A stretch of DNA of 64,000 nucleotides from Paenibacillus sp. S150 (GTDB lineage: Bacteria; Bacillota; Bacilli; Paenibacillales; Paenibacillaceae), in NCBI RefSeq assembly GCF_019352175.1, contig NZ_JACBYI010000013.1, forward strand, positions 1 to 64,000, written 5' to 3'. The translations under genes were made by a program, and so were the position numbers. This document shows positions 16,314 through 25,494 of the stretch, one piece after another. Every line of letters begins with the position of its first letter. Within the stretch, counting starts at the first letter, position 1. The notes under the pieces are model-generated. The model ran no database searches and had not been told where the DNA came from. It saw only the letters and a program-made list of their open reading frames with translations.

Positions 16314-18134
16314 TTGCGGCTATGGCTGGAGAGAACCATTATCGGCTTCACCCGAAGAATGAACCTGCGCGGCAAAATCTTCATCATGTATGTCATGATT
16401 CTGCTGATTCCCACGCTAATTCTGGGCAGCGGCGCGATTTATCTGGTCATCCGGAGCTTCCACCACAGTTATTTGATCAACGCGGACGAAACGGTGAGGC
16501 AAACGGCGCGCAATATCGATTTCGGCAAGCAAAGCTATGATCTGCTTGCTGTCCGCACCGCCACAGACGGCGAATTGGTGGCCCGGCTTGGAAGGGAGTA
16601 CACCGATCGTGCAGAGATTGTGGATACGGTGAATTATGTGGACCGGACCTTCCTGATTACCAGTAAATATTTGCCGGGAATTGCCGATTTCCGGATTTAT
16701 CATACCAATGAAACACTGGTTCAGGATGGGCAGCTGCTGTGGAGGCCCGAACCCCGGATGCTCGCCGGTATGGATGAGCGGGACTGGTTCAACGCTGTGG
16801 CCCAGGCACCGGAGGCGCTGCGCTGGAGCAGTGTCCCCGGTAATCCCGACCGGATAGTCATCTCCCGCAAAATCATCAGCCCAACCGGAGATGTCCTGGG
16901 CGCCGTGTACATTCTGCTGAACTATGATACCGTATTCGGCGAATTGCTGGGCCGGCCGTTCAACAACAGCGGCAGCCTGTACGTCGTGGATCAGGGGCAG
17001 CAGATTCTTGCCGCAACGGAGAAGGAGCGGATTGGCCGCTATATGCGCCTGCCGGATGGAACGGGCCCCGGGCAGCTTCGGGATGAACCGGGGATATACG
17101 ACCCGGCCGGCACCAAGGCGCTGGTCCTGGGCAAGCCGCTGTCATCAGGCTGGACTACCGTGGCAGTTATACATACCCGGTATATGACCGGCCAGGATTG
17201 GACAGTGCTTGTTCTCATAGTCGGCATCACCGCGTTCTTCCTGATGCTGTCGATCTTCCTGATGCTGACCATCATCCAGAACATCGTGCTGCGCATAAGG
17301 AGGCTGGGCAACCGCATGAGCGATCTTTCGCGCGGGGAATTTGCCGTGACGTTGCGCAGCTACGGCCAGGATGAGCTGGGGGAGCTGGAAGGCGTCTTCA
17401 ATTTCATGTCGGGCCAGCTCGGCAAGCTGGTTGAGGATATCAGGAAGGCCGGATTGCAGGAGAAGGAACAGGCCTTCAGGGCGCTGCAGGCGCAGATCAA
17501 TCCCCATTTCATCTATAATTCCCTCAGCCTGATCCGCTGGCGGGCGCTGGATATGCAGGACGGCGAGCAAATAAGGATTATTGACGCCCTGACCGTCTTT
17601 TACCGGCTGACATTAAACAACCGGATCAGCGTGGTGCCTGTCCGTGAGGAGCTGGAGCATGTTAAGGCTTATATGGAGATCCAGCAGCTGCGGTATCCGG
17701 GCCGGGTGCGTGTGGAATGGGAGATTGACCCGGAGGCCCGGGTTTTCTATACGGTCAAAACGATTCTGCAGCCGATTGTGGAGAACTGTTATCAGCATGG
17801 CTCCATTACCCGGAAGAAGGATGCGGTGATTGCAATATCCGTACTGCTCAGGAGCGGGGATATACGGATGTCCGTGTATGATAACGGACAGGGAATTCCG
17901 CAGGATTCCCTGCAAGCGATGAATGAGGGAAGAAGCTATAAGGGCAAAGGGAACGGATTCGGAACCGCCAATATCAGGGAACGGCTGGCCCTTTATTTTG
18001 GCGGCGAAGCGGCACTGCAAGTAGAGAGCGAGGAAGGCCGGTGGACACGGGTCTCCATCCGGTTCCCCGCCTGCTCCGGGCCGCTGACACCAGGGGAGGG
18101 GATACAACATGCTGAACGTGCTGATAGTCGATGA
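16314..18134 (+). CDS. YesM-type sensor histidine kinase
   Basis: 606 residues. TM1 is about 22-44, an extracellular sensor region runs to about 295, TM2 is about 300-322, then HAMP, then a His_kinase (PF06580-type) domain with QINPHFIYNSLSLI (phospho-acceptor H398). The ATP-binding region follows with QPIVENCYQHG (N box) and DNGQGIP and GKGNGFGTANIRERL (G boxes). The TTG at 16314 is chosen because AAAGGAGG lies 8 bases upstream. The stop overlaps the response-regulator start by 26 bases, so they are coupled. Such pairs sense sugars, often through the adjacent binding protein, and drive transporter and glycosidase genes. Confidence 0.92.
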   Translation: MRLWLERTIIGFTRRMNLRGKIFIMYVMILLIPTLILGSGAIYLVIRSFHHSYLINADETVRQTARNIDFGKQSYDLLAVRTATDGELVARLGREYTDRAEIVDTVNYVDRTFLITSKYLPGIADFRIYHTNETLVQDGQLLWRPEPRMLAGMDERDWFNAVAQAPEALRWSSVPGNPDRIVISRKIISPTGDVLGAVYILLNYDTVFGELLGRPFNNSGSLYVVDQGQQILAATEKERIGRYMRLPDGTGPGQLRDEPGIYDPAGTKALVLGKPLSSGWTTVAVIHTRYMTGQDWTVLVLIVGITAFFLMLSIFLMLTIIQNIVLRIRRLGNRMSDLSRGEFAVTLRSYGQDELGELEGVFNFMSGQLGKLVEDIRKAGLQEKEQAFRALQAQINPHFIYNSLSLIRWRALDMQDGEQIRIIDALTVFYRLTLNNRISVVPVREELEHVKAYMEIQQLRYPGRVRVEWEIDPEARVFYTVKTILQPIVENCYQHGSITRKKDAVIAISVLLRSGDIRMSVYDNGQGIPQDSLQAMNEGRSYKGKGNGFGTANIRERLALYFGGEAALQVESEEGRWTRVSIRFPACSGPLTPGEGIQHAERADSR

Positions 18135-19746
18135 CGAGCCCTCCAATATTCAGGGGCTTGTCCGTTATATCAAGTGGGAGGAGCTTGGTTACGAACAGCC
18201 GGTGACCTGCGAGTCCGGCGGGGAAGCGCTGGAAATACTCGGCGGGTCGGTGTTTGAGGTGCTGATTACGGATGTCTCCATGCCGGGAATGAACGGGATT
18301 GAGCTGGTGGCCAGAGCCAAAGCGCTTCATCCTCATCTGCAGGTTCTGATGATCAGCGGCTACAATGAGTTTGAGTTTGTCCGCGATGCCATTGATGTCG
18401 GAGCGCAGGCCTACGTCTTGAAGCCGCTGAAGCCGGAGGAGGTCTCAAGCCGTCTGGCAGCCATGCGGGGAACACTGGAGAAGATGAATGCGATTATCGA
18501 GCAGACCAGCGAATTGGAGAAAAAGGTGTCTGAAAGCATCAAGCTGGCGAAGGAGCGCTTCGCCGCCGATTTGATCGGCGGTATTGCGCAAACGGATGAG
18601 ATGCTGGCCTCATGGGAACGCCTGCTGGAGCTTCCGGCGGTCAAGCAGGGAATCCGGATCATTGTTTTTAGCCTGGACCGTTTCCTTGCCCCGGGTAAAG
18701 AGGCGAAGGAGCGGGTGCTGCTGGGGAGCGTATTCAGGAGAACGGTTGATATCGGGCTCTCCGATTTGGAGCCGTTGCTGTTCCCGGCACAGACAGCTCC
18801 TGATGAAATTGTGGTCCTGGAGCTTAATTCGGCGGCGGAGGACCGGGCGAGGATGGAGAAGCAGCTGCGGTTTATCCAGGAGATGATGCTGGAGCAATGC
18901 GGCTCGACGGTTACCGTCGGCTGCAGCCGGTTGGGCAGCCGCTGGGAAGACGCCCCGCTTCTCTACAAGGAGGCCAGATTTATGATGGCGCAGTCACGCC
19001 TGATAGAGGATGGCCAGATTGCCCGCTATGAGCAGCTTGACTCTGCGGAGTTTAAGGATTACCGGCTGCGCGAGGAATTGATGCCGGACCTGGTCAAGCT
19101 GATGGAATCCGGCGATACCGCCGGAGCCATGGAGCGCTTGAACCGCATTTTTGACCTGCTGCTGTCCCGGGAGCGGGGCCCCGTTTCCTTTTCGTATGTG
19201 CAGGCTTTCGGCATGAGCTTCCTCAGCGAGCTGATCCGGTCGCTCAAATGGGGCGGCAGGCCGGACGGGGAGAGCAACATGCTTATGTGGCGGCAACTGC
19301 TGGATTCCGGCAATACCGGCCAGATTGTCGAGGTGCTGGCTGAATATGTCGGCCGCTATATGCTCATTGACAAGAATGAGCATATGAATCAGCAGCACAA
19401 TCTGATCCGCAAGGTGGCGTGCTTCATTGAGGAAAGGGTGCGGGAGAACTGGACCGTCAAGCAGTTGTCGGAGCAGTTTAACCTCAACGCCAGCTATTTA
19501 AGCGTATTGTTCAAGAAGGAAATGGGCATAACGATCTCCGACTTTGTCCAGGAGACCCGGATCAGGCTGGCTCGCGAGCTGCTTCAGGACCCCGGCATCA
19601 AGGTATATGAAGTGGCCGACCAGGTAGGTATTCAAACCTCGGCATACTTCACATATTTGTTCAAAAAGATTGTTGGACGCACCCCCCAGGAGTACAGGGA
19701 TTACCACGGTGCCGGGGGGGAAAGGGAAGACGGACGGCGCTCCTGA
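18109..19746 (+). CDS. YesN-type response regulator with AraC DNA-binding domain
   Basis: 545 residues. The receiver domain (1-120) has VDDEP, phospho-acceptor D55 in LITDVSMPGMNG, and LKPLKP with the conserved Lys. A long middle region (about 130-430) is of the type seen in YesN relatives. The C-terminal AraC helix-turn-helix pair is LSEQFNLNASYLSVLFKKEM and YEVADQVGIQTSAYFTYLFK. GGGGAGGGG precedes the ATG, inside the kinase gene. It is the cognate partner of the kinase and probably activates the transporter genes 12640-16167. Neighbouring AraC and glycosidase genes may be further targets. Confidence 0.92.
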   Translation: MLNVLIVDDEPSNIQGLVRYIKWEELGYEQPVTCESGGEALEILGGSVFEVLITDVSMPGMNGIELVARAKALHPHLQVLMISGYNEFEFVRDAIDVGAQAYVLKPLKPEEVSSRLAAMRGTLEKMNAIIEQTSELEKKVSESIKLAKERFAADLIGGIAQTDEMLASWERLLELPAVKQGIRIIVFSLDRFLAPGKEAKERVLLGSVFRRTVDIGLSDLEPLLFPAQTAPDEIVVLELNSAAEDRARMEKQLRFIQEMMLEQCGSTVTVGCSRLGSRWEDAPLLYKEARFMMAQSRLIEDGQIARYEQLDSAEFKDYRLREELMPDLVKLMESGDTAGAMERLNRIFDLLLSRERGPVSFSYVQAFGMSFLSELIRSLKWGGRPDGESNMLMWRQLLDSGNTGQIVEVLAEYVGRYMLIDKNEHMNQQHNLIRKVACFIEERVRENWTVKQLSEQFNLNASYLSVLFKKEMGITISDFVQETRIRLARELLQDPGIKVYEVADQVGIQTSAYFTYLFKKIVGRTPQEYRDYHGAGGEREDGRRS

Positions 19747-19771
19747 CCTCTGCGGACGGTACCCGGGCTGG

Positions 19772-20665
19772 TTAGCCTTTTCTGGTCTCCCGGTACTCAG
19801 AGGGGGAGCTGCCCATTATTTTTTTGAACAGCCTGGAGAAATAATAGGGGTCATCGAACCCAAGCCGGTGGCTGATCTCCTTGATGCTTTGTTCCGTCAG
19901 GTCCAGATGCTGGCAGGCCAATTGAATTTTCAGCCGGAGATAATAGTCGATGGGCGGGTAGCCTGTAGCCTTTTTGAACAGCTGCGTGAAATGCGGGATC
20001 GAGAGATTGGCCTGCGCCGCCAAATCGCCCAGTGATATATGCTCCTCCAGATGCCCGGTCATGTACCTCACCGTGCGTTCAATATCGTGCTTATTGCGCT
20101 GCTGGAGGCTGCTGAGCGGCTGAAGCCGGGAGAACCGCAGAATGGCGGCCAAATGGCAGGCCAGCTGCGATACATAGATGATATGGTTCAAGGAATATCC
20201 CTTTTGCAGCAGCTCATAGCATTCGTCGAACAGCTCCACGATTTTAAGCGATTTTTCGACCGGAACCGGGATGGGCTCTGCATGTCCGTCAACATCCGGA
20301 AAAAAATCGGCGGCGTTCTCTCCTTTCATATGCCACCAGTAAATACTCCAGGGATGCTCTTCGGAGGAAGCATACTCATGCGCGGTCTGCGCAGGGATCA
20401 CAACGGCTGAGCCTTTTTGCAGCACCTGCACTTTGCTGCCGTCGAGACGGTACCAGCCCTCCCCTTCAGTGCAATAGATCACTATGTGCGCCCCGCTGCC
20501 CTCCGGGCGTTCACGGTAGTGGTGCAGCGCGTGGGGGAAGTAGCCGATATCCGTAATATGCAGCGGGCGGATCAAGGGATGCTGTGCGTATTCTTTCATA
20601 ATATGGTCCGGCAGGACGATTAATTTCTGCGAGCTGAAGCCCTCTTGAATACGAATGTTTTCCAT
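19772..20665 (-). CDS. AraC-family regulator with cupin sensor domain
   Basis: 297 residues. The N-terminal half is cupin-like (GAHIVIYCTEGEGWYRLDGS, GSAVVIPAQTAHEYASS), the sugar-binding form of AraC proteins. The C-terminal half has two helix-turn-helix motifs: DLAAQANLSIPHFTQLFKKA and IKEISHRLGFDDPYYFSRLF. It is convergent with the response regulator and divergent from the DUF5107/TPR gene. A short dyad CATAGTTATACTATG at 20663-20677 overlaps its start codon and could serve autoregulation. Probably controls the DUF5107, mutarotase and alpha-galactosidase genes (inference). Confidence 0.88.
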   Translation of the reverse strand: MENIRIQEGFSSQKLIVLPDHIMKEYAQHPLIRPLHITDIGYFPHALHHYRERPEGSGAHIVIYCTEGEGWYRLDGSKVQVLQKGSAVVIPAQTAHEYASSEEHPWSIYWWHMKGENAADFFPDVDGHAEPIPVPVEKSLKIVELFDECYELLQKGYSLNHIIYVSQLACHLAAILRFSRLQPLSSLQQRNKHDIERTVRYMTGHLEEHISLGDLAAQANLSIPHFTQLFKKATGYPPIDYYLRLKIQLACQHLDLTEQSIKEISHRLGFDDPYYFSRLFKKIMGSSPSEYRETRKG

Positions 20666-20827
20666 AGTTATACTATGCTTCCGCAGCCCCCGCTTGTCAA
20701 ACTCTAAATCGGATAATAATCATAATATAATCCAGTATGATCATGAAATAATCAATGGTCTCCCCATGCGTTGATCCGTAAGATAAGGTATAGCAGGAGA
20801 ATTTCTTATCTGGAAAGGATGGCAGCC

Positions 20828-23800
20828 ATGGCAAACCCGGCAGAAGTGAAAATATGGGAGGAAACCGTTGGGATTCCCACCTATGAAACAGGCCAGCCCG
20901 ACAAAAATCCGATGTTTCTGGAGAAGCGGGTCTATCAGGGCAGCTCCGGCCGTGTATACCCGCTCCCCGTCATTGATAAAATTCATGACCGGAAGGTAAT
21001 GAAGCCGTACCGGATCGTATTTCTGGAGAATGAGTTTGTGCAAATTCAGGTGATGCCAGAGATTGGAGGGCGGATTTACCGGGCGCTCGACAAAACGAAC
21101 AATTATGATTTTGTGTATTACAACCGGGTGATCAAGCCCGCGCTTGTCGGCCTGACGGGACCGTGGATTTCCGGCGGCATCGAATTCAACTGGCCGCAGC
21201 ATCACCGGCCGAATACGTTCGGACCGGTGGAATACCGGCTGGAGCAGAGCGGCGGCAGCGCCACGGTGTGGGTCAGCGAGATCGACCGGATGAACGGCAC
21301 GAAGGTGACCGCCGGCTTCACGCTGTATCCGGGCAAGGCCTATCTGGAGATCTCGGCGCAGCTGTACAACGGGACGCCGGAGCCGCAGAGCTTCCTGTGG
21401 TGGGCCAATCCGGCCGTTGCCGTCAATGACCATACCCAGTCCGTGTTCCCGCCGGATGTAACGGCGGTCTTTGACCACGGCAAGCGGGATGTGTCGCGGT
21501 TTCCGGTTGCGACGGGCACCTATTACAAGATGGATTATTCCGCCGGCGTCGATATTTCCCGCTACAGGAATATTCCGGTGCCGACCTCCTATATGGCCTA
21601 CAAGTCGGATTATAATTTCGTCGGGGGCTATGACCACGGGGTACAGGCCGGACTGCTGCATGTGGCGAACCATCATGTCTCGCCGGGCAAGAAGCAATGG
21701 ACCTGGGGCAACGGGGAGTTCGGCCGGGCCTGGGACCGGAATCTGACCGATGAGGACGGCCCTTATATTGAGCTGATGACCGGAGTGTACACCGATAACC
21801 AGCCGGATTTCACCTGGCTGCAGCCTTATGAAGAGAAGTCCTTCAAGCAATATTTCATGCCGTACAAGGATATCGGCGTGGTCAAGAACGCTTCGGTTGA
21901 AGCGGCGGTCAATCTTGAGGTTGATCCCGGAGCGCGCACGGCGGCGGTGCTGGCCTATGCCACCTCGGTGTTCGAAGGGGCGGTGGTAGAGCTCAAGGGC
22001 CGGAGCCGGACCTACCGGTCCGAGGCTGTGCTGCTCTCCCCGGAATCGACGTATAAGGCGGTTGTTCCGCTGGATGGAGACGACCGTCCGCATGATCTGA
22101 CCGTAACGGTGCGCACCAGGGAAGGACGGCAGCTGATCGCCTACCGTCCGGCCAAGCCGTCCATTGAGCAGGTTCCCGCTGCCGCCAAGCCGCTGCCGAA
22201 GCCTGTGGAGCTGGCTACGAACGAACAGCTGTATCTGGCCGGCCTGCACCTGGAGCAGTACCGCCATGCGACCTTTGAACCGGAGGCGTACTACCTGGAG
22301 GGGCTGAAGCGCGACCCGGGGGACATCCGGATCAATGTGGCTTACGGCACGCTGCTGCTGCGCCGCGGGCTGTTCGCCTCTGCCGAGCAGCATTTCCGCA
22401 AGGCGGTGAATTCGCTGGTCTGGCGCAACCCGAATCCTTACGACGGCGAGGCATACTACCAGCTCGGCCTGTCCTTGAAGCTGCAGGGGCGGACAGACGA
22501 GGCCTTTGCCGCTTTGTACAAAGCGGTATGGTCTGCGGCCTGGCAGGACAGCGGCTATTTCACGCTCGCCGGCATCGCCTGCGGACGCGGCGGTTACGCC
22601 GAAGCGCTGGAACTTGTCGAGCGCTCGCTTATCCGCAACAGCCGTAACTATAAAGCCCGCCATCTGAAGGCGGCGCTGCTGCGCAGGCTGGGAGACCCGG
22701 CGAAGGCGCTGGCCTGGGCGGAGGAGACGCTTGCGCTTGACCCCGCCGATTTCGGGGCCGCCAATGAACGGTGGGCGGCGCTGCTGGACCTGGGCAAAGC
22801 GGCACAGGCGGAGGAAGCGCTCGCCGGACTTCGGCTCTTCATGCGGGATGATGTGCACAATACCCTGCAGCTGGCCTCCGATTACATCGGCTCCGGGCTG
22901 TTCGGCGAGGGCATAACGGTGATGGAGCGGATTGTGCCGGGTGCGGAAGCCGCCGGTTATCCGATGGTGCATTATACGCTGGGGTATGCCTACAGCGAAG
23001 CCGGCCGCCCGGAGCTTGCCCTGGCGCACCGGCAGGCCGGACAGGCCGCGCTGCCGGATTATTGCTTCCCGAACACCCTGCTGGACCTGATCGTGCTGGA
23101 GAGCGCCATAGCTGCTGACCCGCAGGACGGAATGGCGAATTATTATCTGGGCAACTGGATGTATGACAAGAAACGCCCGGAGGATGCGATTGCCTGCTGG
23201 GAAGCGTCCCGGTCGCTCCGGGCCGGCTTTGCAACCGTCCACCGCAATCTGGCGCTGGCGTACTGCAACAAACGCAAGGACCCGCAGGCGGCGCTCCAAT
23301 CCTTGGAGCAGGCCTTCAGCCTGAATCCCGCGGATGCGCGTGTATTCTACGAGCTGGACCAGCTGTACAAGAAATTGGGCCGTGCCGCTGACTGGCGGTT
23401 CGCGGAGCTGGAGGCGCACAAGCCGCTGGTCGAGCTGCGGGATGACCTTTACCTGGAGTTTGTCACGCTGCTGAATGCCCTTGGGCGGTACCCGGAGGCC
23501 ATTCATGCGCTCGAAACGCGGATTTTCCATCCCTGGGAGGGCGGAGAAGGCAAGGTGACCGGTCAATATGTGCTGGCGCATGTGGAATGGGGGAAGCTGC
23601 TGCTGAAGGAAGGCAACTGCAGCCGGGCGGCGGCGCTGCTGTCCAAAGCCCTCGTATATCCCGGAAATCTGGGTGAAGGCAGGCTGGACGGAGCACAGGA
23701 GAATAACATCTACTATTATTTGGGCTGTGCGCACGAAGGGCTGAAGGCCGGGGAACAGGCGGAGAGCTGCTGGAGAGCCGCCTCGCAGGGGCTGGAGGAA

Positions 23801-24160
23801 CCGGCCGGAGCGATGTATTACAATGACCAGCCGCCGGATATGATTTTCTATCAGGGTCTGGCCTGGCAGAAGCTTGGCGTGGAGCAGGAGGCGTCCCGGC
23901 GCTTCAATAAGCTGGTTGACTACGCGGAGAAGCATCTGTTCGATGAAATGGCCTTTGATTATTTTGCTGTTTCGCTGCCGGATTTCCTGGTGTTTGAGGA
24001 TGACCTGAACAGACGGAACGAAATTCACTGCCGCTATATGCTGGGACTTGGCTTGCTCGGTCTGGGGCGGAAGGAAGAAGCGGCGGGCCGGTTCACCGAG
24101 GTGCTTGGCCTTGAGCCGGGTCATCCGGGAGCGACGATTCATCTTGAAATGTGCCGGTGA
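20828..24160 (+). CDS. DUF5107 / tetratricopeptide-repeat protein
   Basis: 1110 residues, no signal peptide. Residues 1-380 look like the DUF5107 domain, a galactose-mutarotase-like beta-sandwich (MPEIGGRIYRALDKTNNYDF, GGIEFNWPQHHRPNTF, TGVYTDNQPDFTWLQPYEEK). The rest is rich in 34-residue TPR helices, for example EAYYQLGLSLKLQGRTDEAF, and YYLGNWMYDKKRPEDAIACW. The family is associated with carbohydrate processing, but I know no firm activity. ATG at 20828 follows GGAAAGG; an ATG at 20819 sits on top of that site. The stop overlaps or abuts the next, mutarotase-like gene. The product may hold or process a large glycan complex. Confidence 0.8.
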   Translation: MANPAEVKIWEETVGIPTYETGQPDKNPMFLEKRVYQGSSGRVYPLPVIDKIHDRKVMKPYRIVFLENEFVQIQVMPEIGGRIYRALDKTNNYDFVYYNRVIKPALVGLTGPWISGGIEFNWPQHHRPNTFGPVEYRLEQSGGSATVWVSEIDRMNGTKVTAGFTLYPGKAYLEISAQLYNGTPEPQSFLWWANPAVAVNDHTQSVFPPDVTAVFDHGKRDVSRFPVATGTYYKMDYSAGVDISRYRNIPVPTSYMAYKSDYNFVGGYDHGVQAGLLHVANHHVSPGKKQWTWGNGEFGRAWDRNLTDEDGPYIELMTGVYTDNQPDFTWLQPYEEKSFKQYFMPYKDIGVVKNASVEAAVNLEVDPGARTAAVLAYATSVFEGAVVELKGRSRTYRSEAVLLSPESTYKAVVPLDGDDRPHDLTVTVRTREGRQLIAYRPAKPSIEQVPAAAKPLPKPVELATNEQLYLAGLHLEQYRHATFEPEAYYLEGLKRDPGDIRINVAYGTLLLRRGLFASAEQHFRKAVNSLVWRNPNPYDGEAYYQLGLSLKLQGRTDEAFAALYKAVWSAAWQDSGYFTLAGIACGRGGYAEALELVERSLIRNSRNYKARHLKAALLRRLGDPAKALAWAEETLALDPADFGAANERWAALLDLGKAAQAEEALAGLRLFMRDDVHNTLQLASDYIGSGLFGEGITVMERIVPGAEAAGYPMVHYTLGYAYSEAGRPELALAHRQAGQAALPDYCFPNTLLDLIVLESAIAADPQDGMANYYLGNWMYDKKRPEDAIACWEASRSLRAGFATVHRNLALAYCNKRKDPQAALQSLEQAFSLNPADARVFYELDQLYKKLGRAADWRFAELEAHKPLVELRDDLYLEFVTLLNALGRYPEAIHALETRIFHPWEGGEGKVTGQYVLAHVEWGKLLLKEGNCSRAAALLSKALVYPGNLGEGRLDGAQENNIYYYLGCAHEGLKAGEQAESCWRAASQGLEEPAGAMYYNDQPPDMIFYQGLAWQKLGVEQEASRRFNKLVDYAEKHLFDEMAFDYFAVSLPDFLVFEDDLNRRNEIHCRYMLGLGLLGLGRKEEAAGRFTEVLGLEPGHPGATIHLEMCR

Positions 24161-24171
24161 GCGGCCCGGGC

Positions 24172-25119
24172 ATGGTTAATTGGCAGGAATCCGAGGTGGA
24201 AGGGCATGCCGCCTGGACCGGGGAAACCGGCCTGATCTCGGTCTGCGTCATCCCCGGACTTGGCGCTAAGGCCATCTCCCTGCGCAGCCGCAGGACGGGC
24301 CGGGAATGGCTGTGGCGCAGCGGGAAGCCGCTGGGCAATGAAGGCTACGGCTCCTCCTTTGCCGCGGGAGACGAGAGCGGCTGGGATGAAATGTTCCCCG
24401 GCATTGATGCCTGCGGATACCCGCTTCCCCCTTGGGAAGGCCGTCCCGTTCCCGACCACGGCGAGGTGTGGGCGCTGCGCTGGAGGCATTGCATTGCCGG
24501 GACTGCCCTCCACTGTGCGGTAGAAGGAGTGGAATTTCCTTATTTGCTTGAAAAAGTGTATTCTTTTGCCTCGGAGAATATATTGCGGATTGATTATACG
24601 CTGACGAACCGTTCGGAAGCGCCGTTTTCCTTTCTGTGGGCGGCCCATCCGCTGCTGCGTATCCGGCAAGGGATGCGGCTGCTGGTTCCGGACGGCCTGG
24701 ACGAGATCGAAGTCGCCTTTTCGGCAGAACAGCGCCTGGGTGCAGCCGGGGACAAGCGGCCCTGGCCCTTGGCAGAGGTCTCCGTCGGTACCGCCGATTT
24801 AAGCATGGTTGAGGCGGAGAAGGGCCGTTTTGCCGAAAAGTATTATTTTACCGGCAGGCTTAAGACCGGCTTTGCCGGAATCCGCGACCCGGCGACGGGC
24901 GAGGCTCTTACGTTCAGCTTTCCGGCCGGCCAGGTGCCGTATTTGGCAGTGTGGGCGAACTACGGCGGGTTCGGCGGAAATTATCAGCTGGCGCTTGAAC
25001 CGGCGACGGGCCGGATGGACAGCCTGGCGCGGGCGGTGCGGCGGGGCGGGGCCGCGGAGGCCGGACCCGGCAGCCGGTACCGGTGGTATCTGGAAGTGAA
25101 GGTCGATGATACAAATTGA
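24172..25119 (+). CDS. Aldose 1-epimerase (mutarotase)-like protein
   Basis: About 315 residues of the galactose-mutarotase fold: LISVCVIPGLGAKAISLRSR, GWDEMFPGIDACGYPLPPWE, DHGEVWALRW and the late FSFPAGQVPYLAVWANYGG. The D-H-G-E-x-W pattern matches the active-site His region of such proteins. The start is uncertain: a GTG at 24157 overlaps the previous stop (GTGA), while the ATG at 24172 has GGTGAGC upstream. It is coupled to the DUF5107 gene, whose N-terminal domain belongs to the same fold class, so the two could act on the same sugar. Galactose is suggested by the alpha-galactosidase next door (inference). Confidence 0.82.
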   Translation: MVNWQESEVEGHAAWTGETGLISVCVIPGLGAKAISLRSRRTGREWLWRSGKPLGNEGYGSSFAAGDESGWDEMFPGIDACGYPLPPWEGRPVPDHGEVWALRWRHCIAGTALHCAVEGVEFPYLLEKVYSFASENILRIDYTLTNRSEAPFSFLWAAHPLLRIRQGMRLLVPDGLDEIEVAFSAEQRLGAAGDKRPWPLAEVSVGTADLSMVEAEKGRFAEKYYFTGRLKTGFAGIRDPATGEALTFSFPAGQVPYLAVWANYGGFGGNYQLALEPATGRMDSLARAVRRGGAAEAGPGSRYRWYLEVKVDDTN

Positions 25120-25494
25120 ACTTGAATTTTTTCGCATTTAAGCCAGATAACAAATGAGGATTTGTTACATGATTGTATTTTAGCGTTATTTACAGGATAA
25201 GATACGCCGGAACCTTCACTTGAATGAGCTTTGAACCGGCAACAGCTTCATGCCGGGCCATTCTTAACTTTTCGGTCCGGATTATATAGCGGGGGGATTA
25301 CCCGGGAGCTTTACCCCGGCGGGCAGCTTGCCGGTTATGAGCCGGAGCCTCCGGGCAAAAATTGTCCTGAGCCGTATTGGGAGCTCCCATGGAAGGCAGA
25401 TCCAATGGTGCGGCACCCACTTATTGTCAAAGGGACCGCCGCCGGTGCGCTCAAAGGACAAAATTACCGGCGGCTCAAAAAAAGGAGGATTTAC
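25120..25494. other. Gap before alpha-galactosidase gene
   Basis: No gene. Bases 25148-25167 are a perfect dyad, TAACAAAT, GAGG, ATTTGTTA, a candidate operator or small hairpin. The alpha-galactosidase frame stays open 5' to 25231, but its predicted residues resemble no GH36 N-terminus and lack a ribosome binding site. Confidence 0.6.
25148..25167. promoter_or_regulatory. Perfect dyad, candidate operator
   Basis: TAACAAAT and ATTTGTTA are exact 8-bp inverted arms separated by GAGG, in an AT-rich stretch 29 bp after the mutarotase-like gene and about 330 bp before the GH36 start. Confidence 0.45.

Noticed and set aside
20741..24142. 1133-residue open frame on the minus strand
   Set aside because: Antisense to the DUF5107/TPR gene, with no domain, no ribosome binding site and composition typical of a GC-rich shadow frame.
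25231..25494. Longer N-terminus for the alpha-galactosidase
   Set aside because: The frame is open, but residues do not look like GH36 and the best ribosome binding site is at the GTG 25495.
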